Assembly (NCBI RefSeq): GCF_002101375.1
Contig: NZ_CP015207.1
Coordinates: forward strand, 1,666,001-1,730,000
DNA: 64,000 nt
Reading direction: 5' to 3'
Source: Sporosarcina ureae
Lineage (GTDB): Bacteria; Bacillota; Bacilli; Bacillales_A; Planococcaceae
The translations under genes and the position numbers were made by a program. Positions 8,029 through 17,979 of this stretch are shown in pieces (positions within the stretch are counted from its first letter, which is position 1; every line of letters starts with the position of its first letter). The notes under the pieces were generated by a model that was not told where the DNA came from, searched no databases, and saw only the letters and a program-made list of their open reading frames with translations.

Positions 8029-9330
8029 ATGGGTACTACTCAAATGCGGTATTCAATTACTGCGTTAGCTGGATTTCAATGGTTGTTCTTTATGTTCGCT
8101 AATACAGTGGTAATCCCCATTTCGGTCGGTACTGCTTTTGAGCTTGAGCAGATAGAAATCGTTTCTGCTATACAGCGCTCATTTATTTTCACAGGAATGG
8201 CTTGTTTACTACAAGGAGCATTTGGACATCGATTGGCATTGATGGAAGGTCAATCAGGTTTATGGTGGGGTGTGGTACTCAGCTTGGCCGGAACTGCGAG
8301 TGCGATGGGCTTAAGTCTAACTACAGTTGGTGGCAGTATTGCAGTAGGCGCCATGATTTCCGGTGTACTGGTAGCTACACTGGGTATGCTCGGCATGGGT
8401 GATATTCTGAAGAAGTGGTTTACACCTGCTGTAATGTTCGTGTTTTTGCTATTGTTGGCTAATCAGTTGATTACCATCTTCTTAAAAGGAATGATTGGTC
8501 TCAATGACGGTGAATTCATCAGTTTGTCGAAGACTATATTTTCATTCGCTCTAGCAGGTTTGACGATTCTGATTCATGTGAAAGGAAAAGGGATCATCAG
8601 CAGTTTGAATCTGCTCATCGGTATGACCGTTGGTTGGGTTAGTGCTGTGCTGATTTTTCCGCAAGTAGCTACTGAAACGATAAAAACTACGCCGTTTATC
8701 CAATGGTTTCCTTGGGGTGAGCCGACACTTGAAATCGGTATCGTGATTACAGTGGTCATTACAGGTTTATTGAATACGACGAATACCATCGCTACCCTAA
8801 AAGGTGCGGAAGATATATATGAAAAAGAAACTACTAAAAGTCAGTATAAAACTTCATTTCTCATTACAGGAGGCATGAATATTGGAGCGGGTGCACTGGG
8901 TCTCGTCCCGTATGCACCTTATGCTTCATCCATCGGTTTTCTACAGTCCAGTGGGATAAAGGACAGAGCCCCTTTCTTTATCGGCTCCATTCTGTTTATA
9001 ATCCTTGGACTCGTACCGCCTTTAAGTGCATTTTTTTCCACTATTCCTCAAAGCGTTGGAAACACGGTATTATTCGTAGCATATTTACAATTATTCCGAT
9101 CTGCTCTGCGCAGCGTGGAAGGATTAACTTTCGAACCTAAAACCATATATCGAGTTGCATTGCCTGCACTTCTCGGGTTATCTATTATGACATTGCCAGC
9201 TACTGTGTTTTCTTCACTTCCTGAGCTCGTTCAACCTCTCTTATCAAGCGGGTTGCTAGTAGGAATCTTAGCTGCACTCTTGATGGAATTAATTTTCTGG
9301 ATTGGTCAGCGGTTCAGTCTTTCTACATGA
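8029..9330 (+). CDS. NCS2-family nucleobase (uracil/xanthine-type) permease
   Basis: Integral membrane nucleobase:cation symporter with about 12-14 hydrophobic segments over 433 residues. The N-terminus (LAGFQWLFFMFANTVVIPI) matches the first helices of UraA/PbuX-type carriers, and NTTNTIATLKG with the later GGMNIGAGALGLVPYAPYASS stretch occupies the substrate-site region. The substrate (purine or uracil) is not decidable. Two in-frame ATGs are close; AAGGAG at 8015-8020 is 8 bases from the second (8029), which I prefer over 8023. No purine riboswitch or PurR box was seen upstream. It stands alone between a repeat element and a bidirectional terminator. Confidence 0.85.
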   Translation: MGTTQMRYSITALAGFQWLFFMFANTVVIPISVGTAFELEQIEIVSAIQRSFIFTGMACLLQGAFGHRLALMEGQSGLWWGVVLSLAGTASAMGLSLTTVGGSIAVGAMISGVLVATLGMLGMGDILKKWFTPAVMFVFLLLLANQLITIFLKGMIGLNDGEFISLSKTIFSFALAGLTILIHVKGKGIISSLNLLIGMTVGWVSAVLIFPQVATETIKTTPFIQWFPWGEPTLEIGIVITVVITGLLNTTNTIATLKGAEDIYEKETTKSQYKTSFLITGGMNIGAGALGLVPYAPYASSIGFLQSSGIKDRAPFFIGSILFIILGLVPPLSAFFSTIPQSVGNTVLFVAYLQLFRSALRSVEGLTFEPKTIYRVALPALLGLSIMTLPATVFSSLPELVQPLLSSGLLVGILAALLMELIFWIGQRFSLST

Positions 9331-9338
9331 AAATAATT

Positions 9339-9368
9339 CAGTCCTGATCTAAATGATCAGGGCTGTTT
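9339..9368. terminator. bidirectional terminator between convergent genes
   Basis: CAGTCCTGATC ... GATCAGGGCTG inverted repeat between the permease stop and the 3' end of the minus-strand methyltransferase; T/A tracts are short on both sides. Confidence 0.7.
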
Positions 9369-9968
9369 GTACGTATAGACTAAGAAACGCTCTGCTTTGT
9401 CGTGAATTTGCAAATGTGTAATCGGTATCTCCGCTATCTTTTCGAATAATGGGTGACGATGCAAGAAATAAACATACTCGTCGGTCGGATAATATAGAAT
9501 GATTTCCAATGCACGAGGGGAGTTTTCGGCTGACTTTAGAATCCGTTGAACTACAGTTCGAAAAATATCCAAAGAAAACGGATTAAAAAAGTAGAACGTC
9601 ACGGCATCTGCCGGAATGATGTAACTCTCCGCTATACAGCATTCAAATGAAATAGATCCAGGTCTCTTAGGAAAGGCTTGCCGATAATCCATCAAGTTGT
9701 TCATTGCATTTTGGTGTAACACACTATTCATTTCAATACCTATCGTATCCAAACAAAATAGATGATTCACATAAAAAGGTACTCTTCCTTTTCCACAGCC
9801 AAAGTCGATCAAGCTCCCTTCTTTTAGAAGGTCATGTTCGGCAAATAAATAATCTAGCATCTCGTAAGGTGTTGCTTCATAACGATTATAATGAGATGAC
9901 TGATGAATCCATTCTCTAATACCAAATGTTTTGATGTGTAAGCGTTTATCCATAAAGTGCTCCGGCAT
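9357..9968 (-). CDS. class I SAM-dependent methyltransferase
   Basis: A 203-residue cytoplasmic protein with the SAM-binding motif I LIDFGCGKGRVPFYV around residues 54-68 and an acidic motif II region (IGIEMN). A later YFFNPF segment takes the place of motif IV. These features place it in the Rossmann-type methyltransferases, but no motif gives the substrate. AAGGTGATAG provides the ribosome binding site. The gene is alone, convergent with the NCS2 permease and downstream of a diguanylate cyclase gene. Confidence 0.82.
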   Translation of the reverse strand: MPEHFMDKRLHIKTFGIREWIHQSSHYNRYEATPYEMLDYLFAEHDLLKEGSLIDFGCGKGRVPFYVNHLFCLDTIGIEMNSVLHQNAMNNLMDYRQAFPKRPGSISFECCIAESYIIPADAVTFYFFNPFSLDIFRTVVQRILKSAENSPRALEIILYYPTDEYVYFLHRHPLFEKIAEIPITHLQIHDKAERFLVYTYKQP

Positions 9969-10017
9969 TGTTCTATCACCTTCCTATTGATCTACTAGTA
10001 AAGAAAACCTCGGCATA

Positions 10018-11589
10018 TTACTCATGCCGAGGTTCATCGGAAACGACGATGGTCTTATTACGTCCGGTACGTTTGGCTTCATACAGACTTTGATCAGCCA
10101 ACTCCGTAAGTCGCGCTGGATGGTTTGCGTGAAGTGGATAAGCAGCTACTCCAGCTGAAATTGTAATGACTTCACCGCAAGGACTGACTGTGTCTTCCAA
10201 TTTTTCACGCAGGCGTTCTGCAGTCAGATAAGCAGTAACTTTATCCGACTTCGGTAATAAGATGACGAATTCTTCTCCACCGTAGCGGCAACATACATCT
10301 TGCTCGCGAACCGTTCGTAGCATCAAGTCTGCCAAGTAGATCAGTACTTTATCGCCAACTGCATGACCGTAACGATCATTGACACGTTTAAACTTGTCTA
10401 TATCAAAAATAATTAAAGCGAATGGTGTCCCTTCGTCTACCCATTGCTTCATGTAGCTATCCATCATTCGGCGATTCGTTAACTTCGTCAAAGGATCTGT
10501 TGTGGATTGATGAATGAAGTAGTTCATCTCGTTTTTGAAGTAATCCAAACTATGTAACATAGCTCCTTTTAATTGTTTTGCTTCATAATACCAGTCAGAG
10601 ATTCCTACCATCTTTACTTTTTGATCAGATTCTGTACTGTTTTCGGTATAGTAAGCTAATCTTTGGAGTGGCAACGCAATCTTTCTAGATAGATACCTAA
10701 CCAAGAAGAATGATAGGAGTAATAACGGCAAAGACTTTAATGCCATCTCCAACACCATTTCTTTTGCAGGGGCAACAGATACATCTAGTTGTCTTTGTGC
10801 TACGATTCCCCATTTGGCAATGGGTACATATGCATATCCTGCCAACATAGGTACACCTTTTGTATTGATCAACTCTTTGTAACCACTTTCTCCTGTAACG
10901 ACTGTCTGGACCACTATATTACTAGAGACATCATCCTTCAAACGACCGTCTTCTTGATGATAGATTAATCTTCCTTGCGCATCAACAACATATACATATG
11001 AATCATTCTTATAAAAATGTTCACCTAGAAGAGTCTCTAAAATGTTTGGTTTGTTAAGATAAATTGCGCCACCTATAAACCCTTTATATTCGTCCTCTTT
11101 AATGATCGGCACACTAATAAAAATAATCAGTTCTCCTGTGAGTCCTATATAGGGTTGAGATATCATGGGTTTTCTTTCTCTAACAGCTTGCTGGGCTCCA
11201 ACAGATGTCAGTTTTTCCCCTAGCACTTCCAGATTGGGTGGGGAAACTCCGAGCACAATGCCTTCTGCTGAAGAAATTACAACAGAATTAAACGTACTCG
11301 TCTGTGATCTGACACGCTCCGCAATATTACCCAACTGCGCCTGGGCATTTTCTTGATCAATAAATGGTAGTATTTCATCAGTATTCGCTTCAAGAATTTT
11401 TAGTGTTTCACGTAGATAAATATCTGTTGTGGAAGACAATTTCTCGGCATAAGCATAATTGGTTTCTAATGTAGAATCTATTATCGCTTGCTTATTCACA
11501 CGATACCCTATCGTTGTACTCGTTAGAAAGGTCAAGACAATTGCTAGTAACGCCACGACTTGAATTAAATTTTTCAAGGACCATCTCAT
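10018..11589 (-). CDS. membrane diguanylate cyclase with dCache-like sensor and GGDEF domain
   Basis: Makes cyclic-di-GMP in response to an extracytoplasmic signal. It has an N-terminal membrane helix (about residues 10-30), an extracellular sensor of about 240 residues with Cache-like features (ISQPYIGLTGELIIFISVPI, YVYVVDAQGRLIYH), a second helix (LPLLLLSFFLVRYLSRKIA, about 285-305), then GGDEF at about 360-515. The signature is RYGGEEF, with the inhibitory-site RxxD as REQD five residues upstream, so an active, feedback-inhibited cyclase is expected. The 523-residue length is typical. Its ligand is unknown. Confidence 0.93.
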   Translation of the reverse strand: MRWSLKNLIQVVALLAIVLTFLTSTTIGYRVNKQAIIDSTLETNYAYAEKLSSTTDIYLRETLKILEANTDEILPFIDQENAQAQLGNIAERVRSQTSTFNSVVISSAEGIVLGVSPPNLEVLGEKLTSVGAQQAVRERKPMISQPYIGLTGELIIFISVPIIKEDEYKGFIGGAIYLNKPNILETLLGEHFYKNDSYVYVVDAQGRLIYHQEDGRLKDDVSSNIVVQTVVTGESGYKELINTKGVPMLAGYAYVPIAKWGIVAQRQLDVSVAPAKEMVLEMALKSLPLLLLSFFLVRYLSRKIALPLQRLAYYTENSTESDQKVKMVGISDWYYEAKQLKGAMLHSLDYFKNEMNYFIHQSTTDPLTKLTNRRMMDSYMKQWVDEGTPFALIIFDIDKFKRVNDRYGHAVGDKVLIYLADLMLRTVREQDVCCRYGGEEFVILLPKSDKVTAYLTAERLREKLEDTVSPCGEVITISAGVAAYPLHANHPARLTELADQSLYEAKRTGRNKTIVVSDEPRHE

Positions 11590-11729
11590 CTGTTTCCCAA
11601 TCCCCTTTTCCCTGTGGTGCTATCCTCCTATTATATCATACGGTAAGGGACTATTTATGAGCCTTTTTAATTTTCAATACAAAAACTACCAATACTTAGA
11701 ACACAATCTCACATAGATATATATATTTA

Positions 11730-12347
11730 TTAATATGAAATTCCTACCCTATATCCCTTATGCTCTTGTTTAGATAGTTCATTATAAGCAAACGCAGCAG
11801 TATCGCCGGTAGATATTTGCGCACCATCAATTGGCAAGTACTCTCTTTCGATTCGATAATTGCCGACCGCTTCCCCATCTGGTAAATAGGTTGGGCAAAC
11901 TATCGTCCAGTCTAAGCCAGAATCTTTCAACATAGTATATACTTTATGATGCTCCTCTGCCGCAAATGTCAATTTACGATGGGATTCATTCGATTGATAA
12001 CGTAATTTGGTCGGTTCTGTTCTACTATTCAATATACCTGCCGTTCCAATCGTTACAATCCTTTTCATTCCGTATTCTTTCATCGCTTCAATAATGGCTG
12101 GCATTGCTTCTGTCAATGTGGTTGTTTTGTCAGTGCCAAGCGCACTTACGACTGCGTCAGCACCCGCCATTGCTTTTTTTACTGTATCGGCGTCCCGTAC
12201 GTCTCCTGCAATAATCGTCAGCTTTTCTTGAGGTTTGCACTTCTCAGGTGATCGAACCAAAGCTGTTACTTCATGACCGTCAGTTAATGCATGACGAACG
12301 ATCTCACTACCTGTACGACCTGTTGCTCCAAATAGTACAATCTTCAT
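11730..12347 (-). CDS. NAD(P)-binding (atypical SDR / NmrA-like) protein
   Basis: A 205-residue single-domain Rossmann protein starting MKIVLFGATGRTGSEIV, the GATGxxG dinucleotide motif of atypical SDR proteins, followed by DVRDADTV, ADAVVSALG and IVTIGTAGIL. There is no standard YxxxK catalytic pair, as in the NAD(P)H-binding BVR-B/NmrA-like group, so reductase activity is uncertain. GGAGATG precedes the ATG. No operon partner is evident; the upstream neighbour ends 113 bases away. Confidence 0.82.
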   Translation of the reverse strand: MKIVLFGATGRTGSEIVRHALTDGHEVTALVRSPEKCKPQEKLTIIAGDVRDADTVKKAMAGADAVVSALGTDKTTTLTEAMPAIIEAMKEYGMKRIVTIGTAGILNSRTEPTKLRYQSNESHRKLTFAAEEHHKVYTMLKDSGLDWTIVCPTYLPDGEAVGNYRIEREYLPIDGAQISTGDTAAFAYNELSKQEHKGYRVGISY

Positions 12348-12460
12348 CTACTACATCTCCAATCTTTTTCTTCGTTTTAGAAACTGTGCATGTTTTATGT
12401 TCGTACTTTGCATCAAATATGATTAATACATCGTTAACAATTTACGGTGCTTATCGAATG

Positions 12461-13909
12461 TTAATAGGATGTAAGCTTAGCCCAGCGTTGCAATGCGTAA
12501 ATTCCTCGTTGGAAGAATGTCAGGCTATTTTGGTATTCTTCTACATCTAGAGTGTATAATGCATCTTCGTTATTCCATATCCTATCGAAATACGCGTTGA
12601 TTTCATCCGTCAGCTCACTGTCGGTTGGTGCTATAATGCGCAGATTCGCCTCCAAGTTATAATCACGTAACGTGCGCTCCGTTATATTGGAAGATCCGTT
12701 TGTAATATATGTTTTATCTGCGGTCTGTACCGTTACTAACTTGGTGTGATATTGACCGATTACGGTATTGTACCAACGCACTTTGATTTTATCGTCTGTA
12801 TTTTCTCTTATTTCTTGAACGACTGGACGATTAGGTAAACCTGATTTTTTACTACCGAATGAGTTTTCGTTTGGATCCAGGACAATCTCTACATGTACCC
12901 CCCGATTAGCCGCTTCTTCTAAAGGCTGGATTACTTGTTGCTCAGAAAGATAAAACATGCCCATACGGATAATATCATCTTTTTTCGCTTTCTTAATATC
13001 GCTCACTAAAGCATCCATTACCTTGCTCTCGGTCAAGTACTGAACTTGATAGGGCCCTTTTTGTTCTCCTGTTTCGATACGCGGTAACTTTCCGCCTGAA
13101 GAATACTGAAGCACTGCTTCTTCCGATTCCAATATATCATTTTGGATCGGACCTTTCACTTTGAATGCTACATTTCCGTGACGACCACTAGCTGCGTGAG
13201 GATTGGATGAGGTAACTAATGCCGCTTGTTCTGTCACGAGAGTTTTTCGGTGATTTGCTTTAACGTTCAACAACTTCAGATAAGATGAAAACTTCACGTC
13301 AGGCGCATCACTCGCCAAGAAGTTCGGGAAACGGTTTTCCCCATTAAAATCAAACCACTGAAGGAAGATGCGGTATATCCCAGAGTATAGAGGCATCGAA
13401 TCACGCAAAGGCTCCAAGTCTGTATACACTACTTGTACACCTGCTTTTTCCAATGCTTTAAACCATTCTGACTCATAGGATTCATAGCCGGTATTCACTG
13501 GATCCGTTATGTAGACGATTGGCATGTCAGGGAACTCTTCCTTTTTCTTGACAAGGACATCTGTTAGTTGATCCGCAATTTGAGGAAAATCTTCTTTTTC
13601 ATCGTAGTAATCATCCATTAAAAAGAAATCGAGTACGACAAACTCTTGTGCATCTTCAATCATTTGAAATACTTCATTGAATATACGAAGTTCTGATTTG
13701 TAGTGATCTTTCGACTTCGTCTTAGAGTACGTTAAATCATAGATGAACTCCACATCCTCTACTTGATGAAGATCCCCTTTATAGGAAATACCGGGTGGCA
13801 ATGGCTTATACGTTTGCCAAAGCATGACACCCATATAAAGCAATGCAACGAAAAGCAGCACATAGGAGGCTATACTTTTTTTAGTCATTTTACGCTTCTC
13901 TTTCGTCAC
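12461..13909 (-). CDS. membrane-anchored phospholipase D-like protein
   Basis: A 482-residue protein with an N-terminal membrane anchor (SIASYVLLFVALLYMGVMLW) and two HKD-type half sites. The first reads HRKTLVTE ... SSNPH near residue 222 and the second HTKLVTVQ ... NGSSN near 405. In both, the Asp of HxKx4D is replaced (Glu, then Gln), while His and Lys are kept. It is a cardiolipin-synthase/PLD-superfamily relative, but substrate and activity are uncertain because of those changes. It begins with GTG after AGAGGAGAGAG. No partner gene is evident. Confidence 0.82.
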   Translation of the reverse strand: MTKEKRKMTKKSIASYVLLFVALLYMGVMLWQTYKPLPPGISYKGDLHQVEDVEFIYDLTYSKTKSKDHYKSELRIFNEVFQMIEDAQEFVVLDFFLMDDYYDEKEDFPQIADQLTDVLVKKKEEFPDMPIVYITDPVNTGYESYESEWFKALEKAGVQVVYTDLEPLRDSMPLYSGIYRIFLQWFDFNGENRFPNFLASDAPDVKFSSYLKLLNVKANHRKTLVTEQAALVTSSNPHAASGRHGNVAFKVKGPIQNDILESEEAVLQYSSGGKLPRIETGEQKGPYQVQYLTESKVMDALVSDIKKAKKDDIIRMGMFYLSEQQVIQPLEEAANRGVHVEIVLDPNENSFGSKKSGLPNRPVVQEIRENTDDKIKVRWYNTVIGQYHTKLVTVQTADKTYITNGSSNITERTLRDYNLEANLRIIAPTDSELTDEINAYFDRIWNNEDALYTLDVEEYQNSLTFFQRGIYALQRWAKLTSY

Positions 13910-14018
13910 AAGCTCTCTCCTCTTTCACTCACTTATTTGGAATCCCAGTTCACGAACACTTCGTCTAAGATATTATGATATTCCCTTTCTATCTTGTAAT
14001 AAACTGAATAGGTCTTCG

Positions 14019-14795
14019 TTATTTCATCGAAAGATAGGGTCGTTCAGCATGCCACTCAATAGTTACAGGAACCTGATACGTTTCGGATAGCAGTTCATCC
14101 GTCAACACTTCTTTTTTAGGACCACTCGCTACGATTCTTCCTTCTTTTAATAATAGCGCGTGAGTGATTTCGGGAACGAGTTCCTCTATATGATGTGTAA
14201 CATAAACGAGATGTACATTATTTTTTGTAGCTGTTTCAATTGCTTCAAGAAATTGTTCTCTTGCCAAAATATCCAACCCCGAACACGGCTCATCCAAAAT
14301 CAATAAATCTGGATCACCCATCATAGCTCGTGCGATCAGCACACGACGTTTTTCGCCTTCAGAGAGTAGTTTGAACTTCTTTCCTTTGACAGGCTCCAAC
14401 CGAAATTCCTTCACTAAATAATCCGCACGTATCCAGTCTTCAGTTATTATTTCATCGTAAATGCCGAAGCTCGCAAATTTACCACTAATGATGATCCGTT
14501 CAATCGATTCATTCCAGAAGTAGTCTGAGAATTTTTCTAAAGAACTGCTCACAAAGCCAATTTTTTTACGTAATTCAGGCAAATAGGCACTCCCAAATCG
14601 TTTACCTAGCACCTCTACTTCACCACTGGAAGGAATTTCATAAGTAGAAATAATCGATAATAACGAAGTCTTGCCAGAACCATTTAAGCCAAGCATCCCC
14701 CACTGCTGTCCTTGCTCAATCTCCCAAGTGATATTTTGCAAAATTTGGTTATCTCCCCTTTTAAACTGAACGTCTTCAACTTTTACAATCGCCAC
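14019..14795 (-). CDS. orphan ABC transporter ATPase (YlmA/ModF-like)
   Basis: ATP-binding cassette protein of 258 residues. Walker A is GLNGSGKTS near residue 37, the signature is LLSEGEKRRVLIARAMM, Walker B is LLILDEPCSGLD, and the switch His is in YVTHH. The signature LSEGE deviates from LSGGQ as in YlmA-like proteins. No permease or binding protein gene is adjacent, so it may work with a distant permease or have a non-transport role. It starts with GTG after GAGGAG. Confidence 0.85.
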   Translation of the reverse strand: MAIVKVEDVQFKRGDNQILQNITWEIEQGQQWGMLGLNGSGKTSLLSIISTYEIPSSGEVEVLGKRFGSAYLPELRKKIGFVSSSLEKFSDYFWNESIERIIISGKFASFGIYDEIITEDWIRADYLVKEFRLEPVKGKKFKLLSEGEKRRVLIARAMMGDPDLLILDEPCSGLDILAREQFLEAIETATKNNVHLVYVTHHIEELVPEITHALLLKEGRIVASGPKKEVLTDELLSETYQVPVTIEWHAERPYLSMK

Positions 14796-14816
14796 ATAAA
14801 TTCTCCTCTCTCTAAT

Positions 14817-14857
14817 AAAAGACCGGTTCGCGCTATGATGCTACGAACCGGCCTTTT
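14817..14857 (-). terminator. terminator after the BCCT transporter gene
   Basis: Inverted repeat AAAAGGCCGGTTCG ... CGAACCGGTCTTTT on the minus strand, immediately after the BCCT stop codon and ahead of the ABC ATPase gene. Confidence 0.88.
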
Positions 14858-14860
14858 CTT

Positions 14861-16546
14861 CTATTCGTTCTTTTCTTTCTCTACTTCACGATACTTTTTC
14901 TTTTCAAGTTCTTGATACTTTCTATCGTTTTTCTCTTTTATTTTTCTTGCCTTTTCCGCTTCTCTGCGCATTCTCTTTTCTTTTTCACTTTCTTTCCGTT
15001 TACGTTTCTTCTTGACTTCACCTTCTACGTGTTCAAATTGACGAATATCTGTCGGTCTGACTGTAATCGGTTCTCTGGCCAGTAGTTTGGCCAACGAAAA
15101 GATTAGTAATAGTAGAAGTAAGGTAAACGGTAAGGCAGACACGAGTGACGCGGATTGCAAAGCCTCTAATCCGCCTGCATATAATAATACAGCCGCGATT
15201 GCAGTCATCAAGAATCCCCAGACGAATTTCACAATTAATGGAGGGAACAAACTACCTCGCGTTGTCATACTCGCTAGAATATACGTAGCTGAGTCAGCAG
15301 ACGTAATTAAGAATGTAAAGATTAAGACAATGGCCAGGAACGATACGATCCCTGTCATCGGCATATGTTGAAGCGTCGCGAAAATAGCTGACGTAACATC
15401 CTTGTCTACTTCTTGTGCGATTTGTGTACCATTACGTAAATCACTGTATAGTGCAGTTCCACCGAGCGTTGCAATCCACATACAAGAAAATGCTGGTGGA
15501 ATGACCATAACACCCATGATAAACTCTCTGATTGTTCGTCCCTTCGATACACGTGCAACGAATGCACCAACGAAAGGAGACCAAGCGATCGTCCAAGCCC
15601 AGTAGAAAATAGTCCAATCTTTCACCCAAGTACCGCCTTGATAAGGCTGAAGACGTAAACTGTACGTAATGAAGTTATTAATATAATCTCCAATGGCCAG
15701 CGTAAAGGTTTCCAATATAAATACTTTCGGTCCTACTAAAAAGAAGAATAGTAATAATGCAATCGCCATACCCAAGTTAAAGTTACCTAGATATGCAATA
15801 CCTTTACTTAGACCTGAAGCAGCAGACGTCATATAGGCAACGAACACAACGGCAATGATCAGCAGTTGAATCGTAAACGTACTCTTAATATTAAAGACAT
15901 ACTCTAGGCCACCACTCATCTGTAGGACACCCATACCTAACGAAGTAGCAATACCCATGACAGTTGCTATAACCGCAAATGAATCGATGCCTGTCTTCAC
16001 GTGACGATTGCTTCCGATCAAAGGCTCAAGCGCTGTTGAAATCAAACCGTCTTTCTTCTTTCGGAACTGGAGAAACCCAATAACTAGCCCTACTATACCA
16101 AAAATGGCCCATTGTGAAATGCCCCAGTGGAAGAAAGAATACCCCATCGCAACACGTGCTGCATCTTCTGTATGTGAGTCAATACCTGCAATAGGTGACT
16201 TGAAATAGTGACTCATCGGTTCCGCCACACCCCAGAACACTAGCCCTACACCGAAACCAGCAGAAAAGAGCATACCAATCCACGTGAAAAACGGATATTC
16301 TGGGCGTTCTGTATCTCCACCTAAACGAATGGCCCCAAATTTACTAATTGCCAACCCAACTAAAAATATAATGACAATAAATACAGCAAGTAAATAGAAC
16401 CATCCAAAGTTATCTGTCGTGAAATGATAAAGCCTTTCGGCAACCACACCAAACGGTACAGGTATAGTCGCTCCTAATATGACGAGTATAAGAATAAATA
16501 CGGCAGAAATAGAGAACACGGGATTTTTCCAGAACTTTTTGTCCAA
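14861..16546 (-). CDS. BCCT-family compatible-solute transporter (OpuD/BetL-like)
   Basis: Sodium-coupled betaine/carnitine/choline-type carrier, 561 residues, about 12 membrane helices. Characteristic are the glycine stretch ATSLGMGVLQMSGGLEY in the TM3-4 region and the signature WTIAWSPFVGAFVARVSKGRTIREF. The C-terminal about 60 residues are an exceptionally charged Lys/Glu/Arg tail (KKKRKRKESEKEKRMRREAE), as in osmosensing BCCT carriers. It begins with TTG, 9 bases after AGGAG. Glycine betaine is the likely substrate but is not proven by sequence. It is monocistronic with its own terminator. Confidence 0.92.
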   Translation of the reverse strand: MDKKFWKNPVFSISAVFILILVILGATIPVPFGVVAERLYHFTTDNFGWFYLLAVFIVIIFLVGLAISKFGAIRLGGDTERPEYPFFTWIGMLFSAGFGVGLVFWGVAEPMSHYFKSPIAGIDSHTEDAARVAMGYSFFHWGISQWAIFGIVGLVIGFLQFRKKKDGLISTALEPLIGSNRHVKTGIDSFAVIATVMGIATSLGMGVLQMSGGLEYVFNIKSTFTIQLLIIAVVFVAYMTSAASGLSKGIAYLGNFNLGMAIALLLFFFLVGPKVFILETFTLAIGDYINNFITYSLRLQPYQGGTWVKDWTIFYWAWTIAWSPFVGAFVARVSKGRTIREFIMGVMVIPPAFSCMWIATLGGTALYSDLRNGTQIAQEVDKDVTSAIFATLQHMPMTGIVSFLAIVLIFTFLITSADSATYILASMTTRGSLFPPLIVKFVWGFLMTAIAAVLLYAGGLEALQSASLVSALPFTLLLLLLIFSLAKLLAREPITVRPTDIRQFEHVEGEVKKKRKRKESEKEKRMRREAEKARKIKEKNDRKYQELEKKKYREVEKEKNE

Positions 16547-16687
16547 ACTTATCGACTCCTAGTGTTCATTTGGTAACTTTCTTACTACACTCTTTACCCC
16601 GATTTCAAGAGATATAACGTACTTCTGCCTATATAAATTACAGAACAAGAAATTACCAAATAGATTATAACTGTCTATATTACACAT

Positions 16688-16722
16688 CAAAAAAGACATC
16701 TTCAAGAGAAAATGTCTTTTTC
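16688..16722 (-). terminator. terminator after the EAL-HDOD gene
   Basis: AAAAAGACATTTTCTC ... GATGTCTTTTTT on the minus strand, just downstream of the stop at 16732. Confidence 0.85.
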
Positions 16723-16731
16723 CATATGTAT

Positions 16732-17979
16732 TCAGTGTATTTCATCCTCTATTCCATGCGACCAGTGCAAGGCTTGTAGAAAGATATCGCTTAACTCTTT
16801 TTTAGGGATTTCCAATTCACGTGAAAGTCGCTCTACTGTTTTCCATTCAAAACGTTCTACCGATTCTATTAGTTCCATGTATGGGCTCACTTCCGTTTGC
16901 TTTCCATTTAACGTATCCATAATGACATCAGACAAAGAAAGTAACGGCAAAATATCTTCCCATTTACGCTTCATCACTGCATCAATCAATGAAAACATGC
17001 CTGTGAGAAAATATTCGTCTTTATTTGGTTTTCTATTATACTTCGCTAGCAGTTCACATGCTCGTGCACGACGAAGCGATAATTCAATAAGTGCTTTCAC
17101 ACGACCATCTTGTAGATCTTGGCCTAAATCATATAGCATTAAGACTTGTAACCATTTCTTCGTTTCATTTAGTCCAATCATCATTATCGCTTGTTTGATG
17201 GAGCTGATTTGACGTGGTATATCGAAGGCTAATGAGTTTATAAAGCGCAATAATTTATAAGAAATCGATACATCTTGCATAATTAAATCCGATAGCTGAT
17301 TGATGGATTGGGAATCCTTTTGGAAATAATCAATAATTCGCAGATGGACTAATGTATTGGATGGAATTTCGGCACTTTTAATAATGTCAGGTTTCGCGAA
17401 AAAATAGCCTTGAAACAAGTCATAGCCACTCTTTAATGCAAGCTGATAATCAGCCTCCGTCTCAACTTTTTCTGCCAATAAAATAATCGATGGATACCTT
17501 TTTAAAAACGTGGTAATGTGATGTTTCTCCTCTATACTCGTTTGTATGAAATCCACTTTAATAATGTCCACGAGTTCAAATAACTGGGTATATACTATAT
17601 ATTGGTCCTGTAAAATAAAATCATCCAGCACCAGCGTGAATCCTGCTTCCTTAAACATGCGCAGCCGATGCAACAAAGCAGGCGTTATTTCCACATCTTC
17701 TAGAATCTCAATCACTACTTGATCGGGATTCAAACTCATAAATATATCCTGCGCCAGCAGTTCTCCTGAAAAGTTTATGAACGAACGCACACCACTCGTT
17801 ACCTGATCTATTCCAACAGAGAGAAAAGTATTGATTAATAGACCGATTGTAGCCTGTTCAGGATTTATATCTGGAAAGAAGTTTTCTTCGCTATTTCGGT
17901 ACAGTAGTTCATATGCATAAATCTCACCAGATCGGCTTAGGATCGGCTGCCTTCCGATAAATATGGAGTAATCATTCAT
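16732..17979 (-). CDS. EAL-HDOD signalling protein (YuxH-like)
   Basis: A 415-residue cytoplasmic protein with an N-terminal EAL-like domain (about 1-200) and a C-terminal HDOD domain (about 200-400; SDLIMQDVSISYKLLRFINS). In the EAL half the signature is YELLYRN instead of EALxR, and LVLDDF, IIKVDF and LLAEKVET are partly kept, so the catalytic metal site is incomplete and phosphodiesterase activity is unlikely. It fits the YuxH group of probably non-catalytic c-di-GMP or protein-interaction modules. GGAGATG precedes the start. It is the third c-di-GMP-related gene in this part of the window. Confidence 0.9.
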   Translation of the reverse strand: MNDYSIFIGRQPILSRSGEIYAYELLYRNSEENFFPDINPEQATIGLLINTFLSVGIDQVTSGVRSFINFSGELLAQDIFMSLNPDQVVIEILEDVEITPALLHRLRMFKEAGFTLVLDDFILQDQYIVYTQLFELVDIIKVDFIQTSIEEKHHITTFLKRYPSIILLAEKVETEADYQLALKSGYDLFQGYFFAKPDIIKSAEIPSNTLVHLRIIDYFQKDSQSINQLSDLIMQDVSISYKLLRFINSLAFDIPRQISSIKQAIMMIGLNETKKWLQVLMLYDLGQDLQDGRVKALIELSLRRARACELLAKYNRKPNKDEYFLTGMFSLIDAVMKRKWEDILPLLSLSDVIMDTLNGKQTEVSPYMELIESVERFEWKTVERLSRELEIPKKELSDIFLQALHWSHGIEDEIH

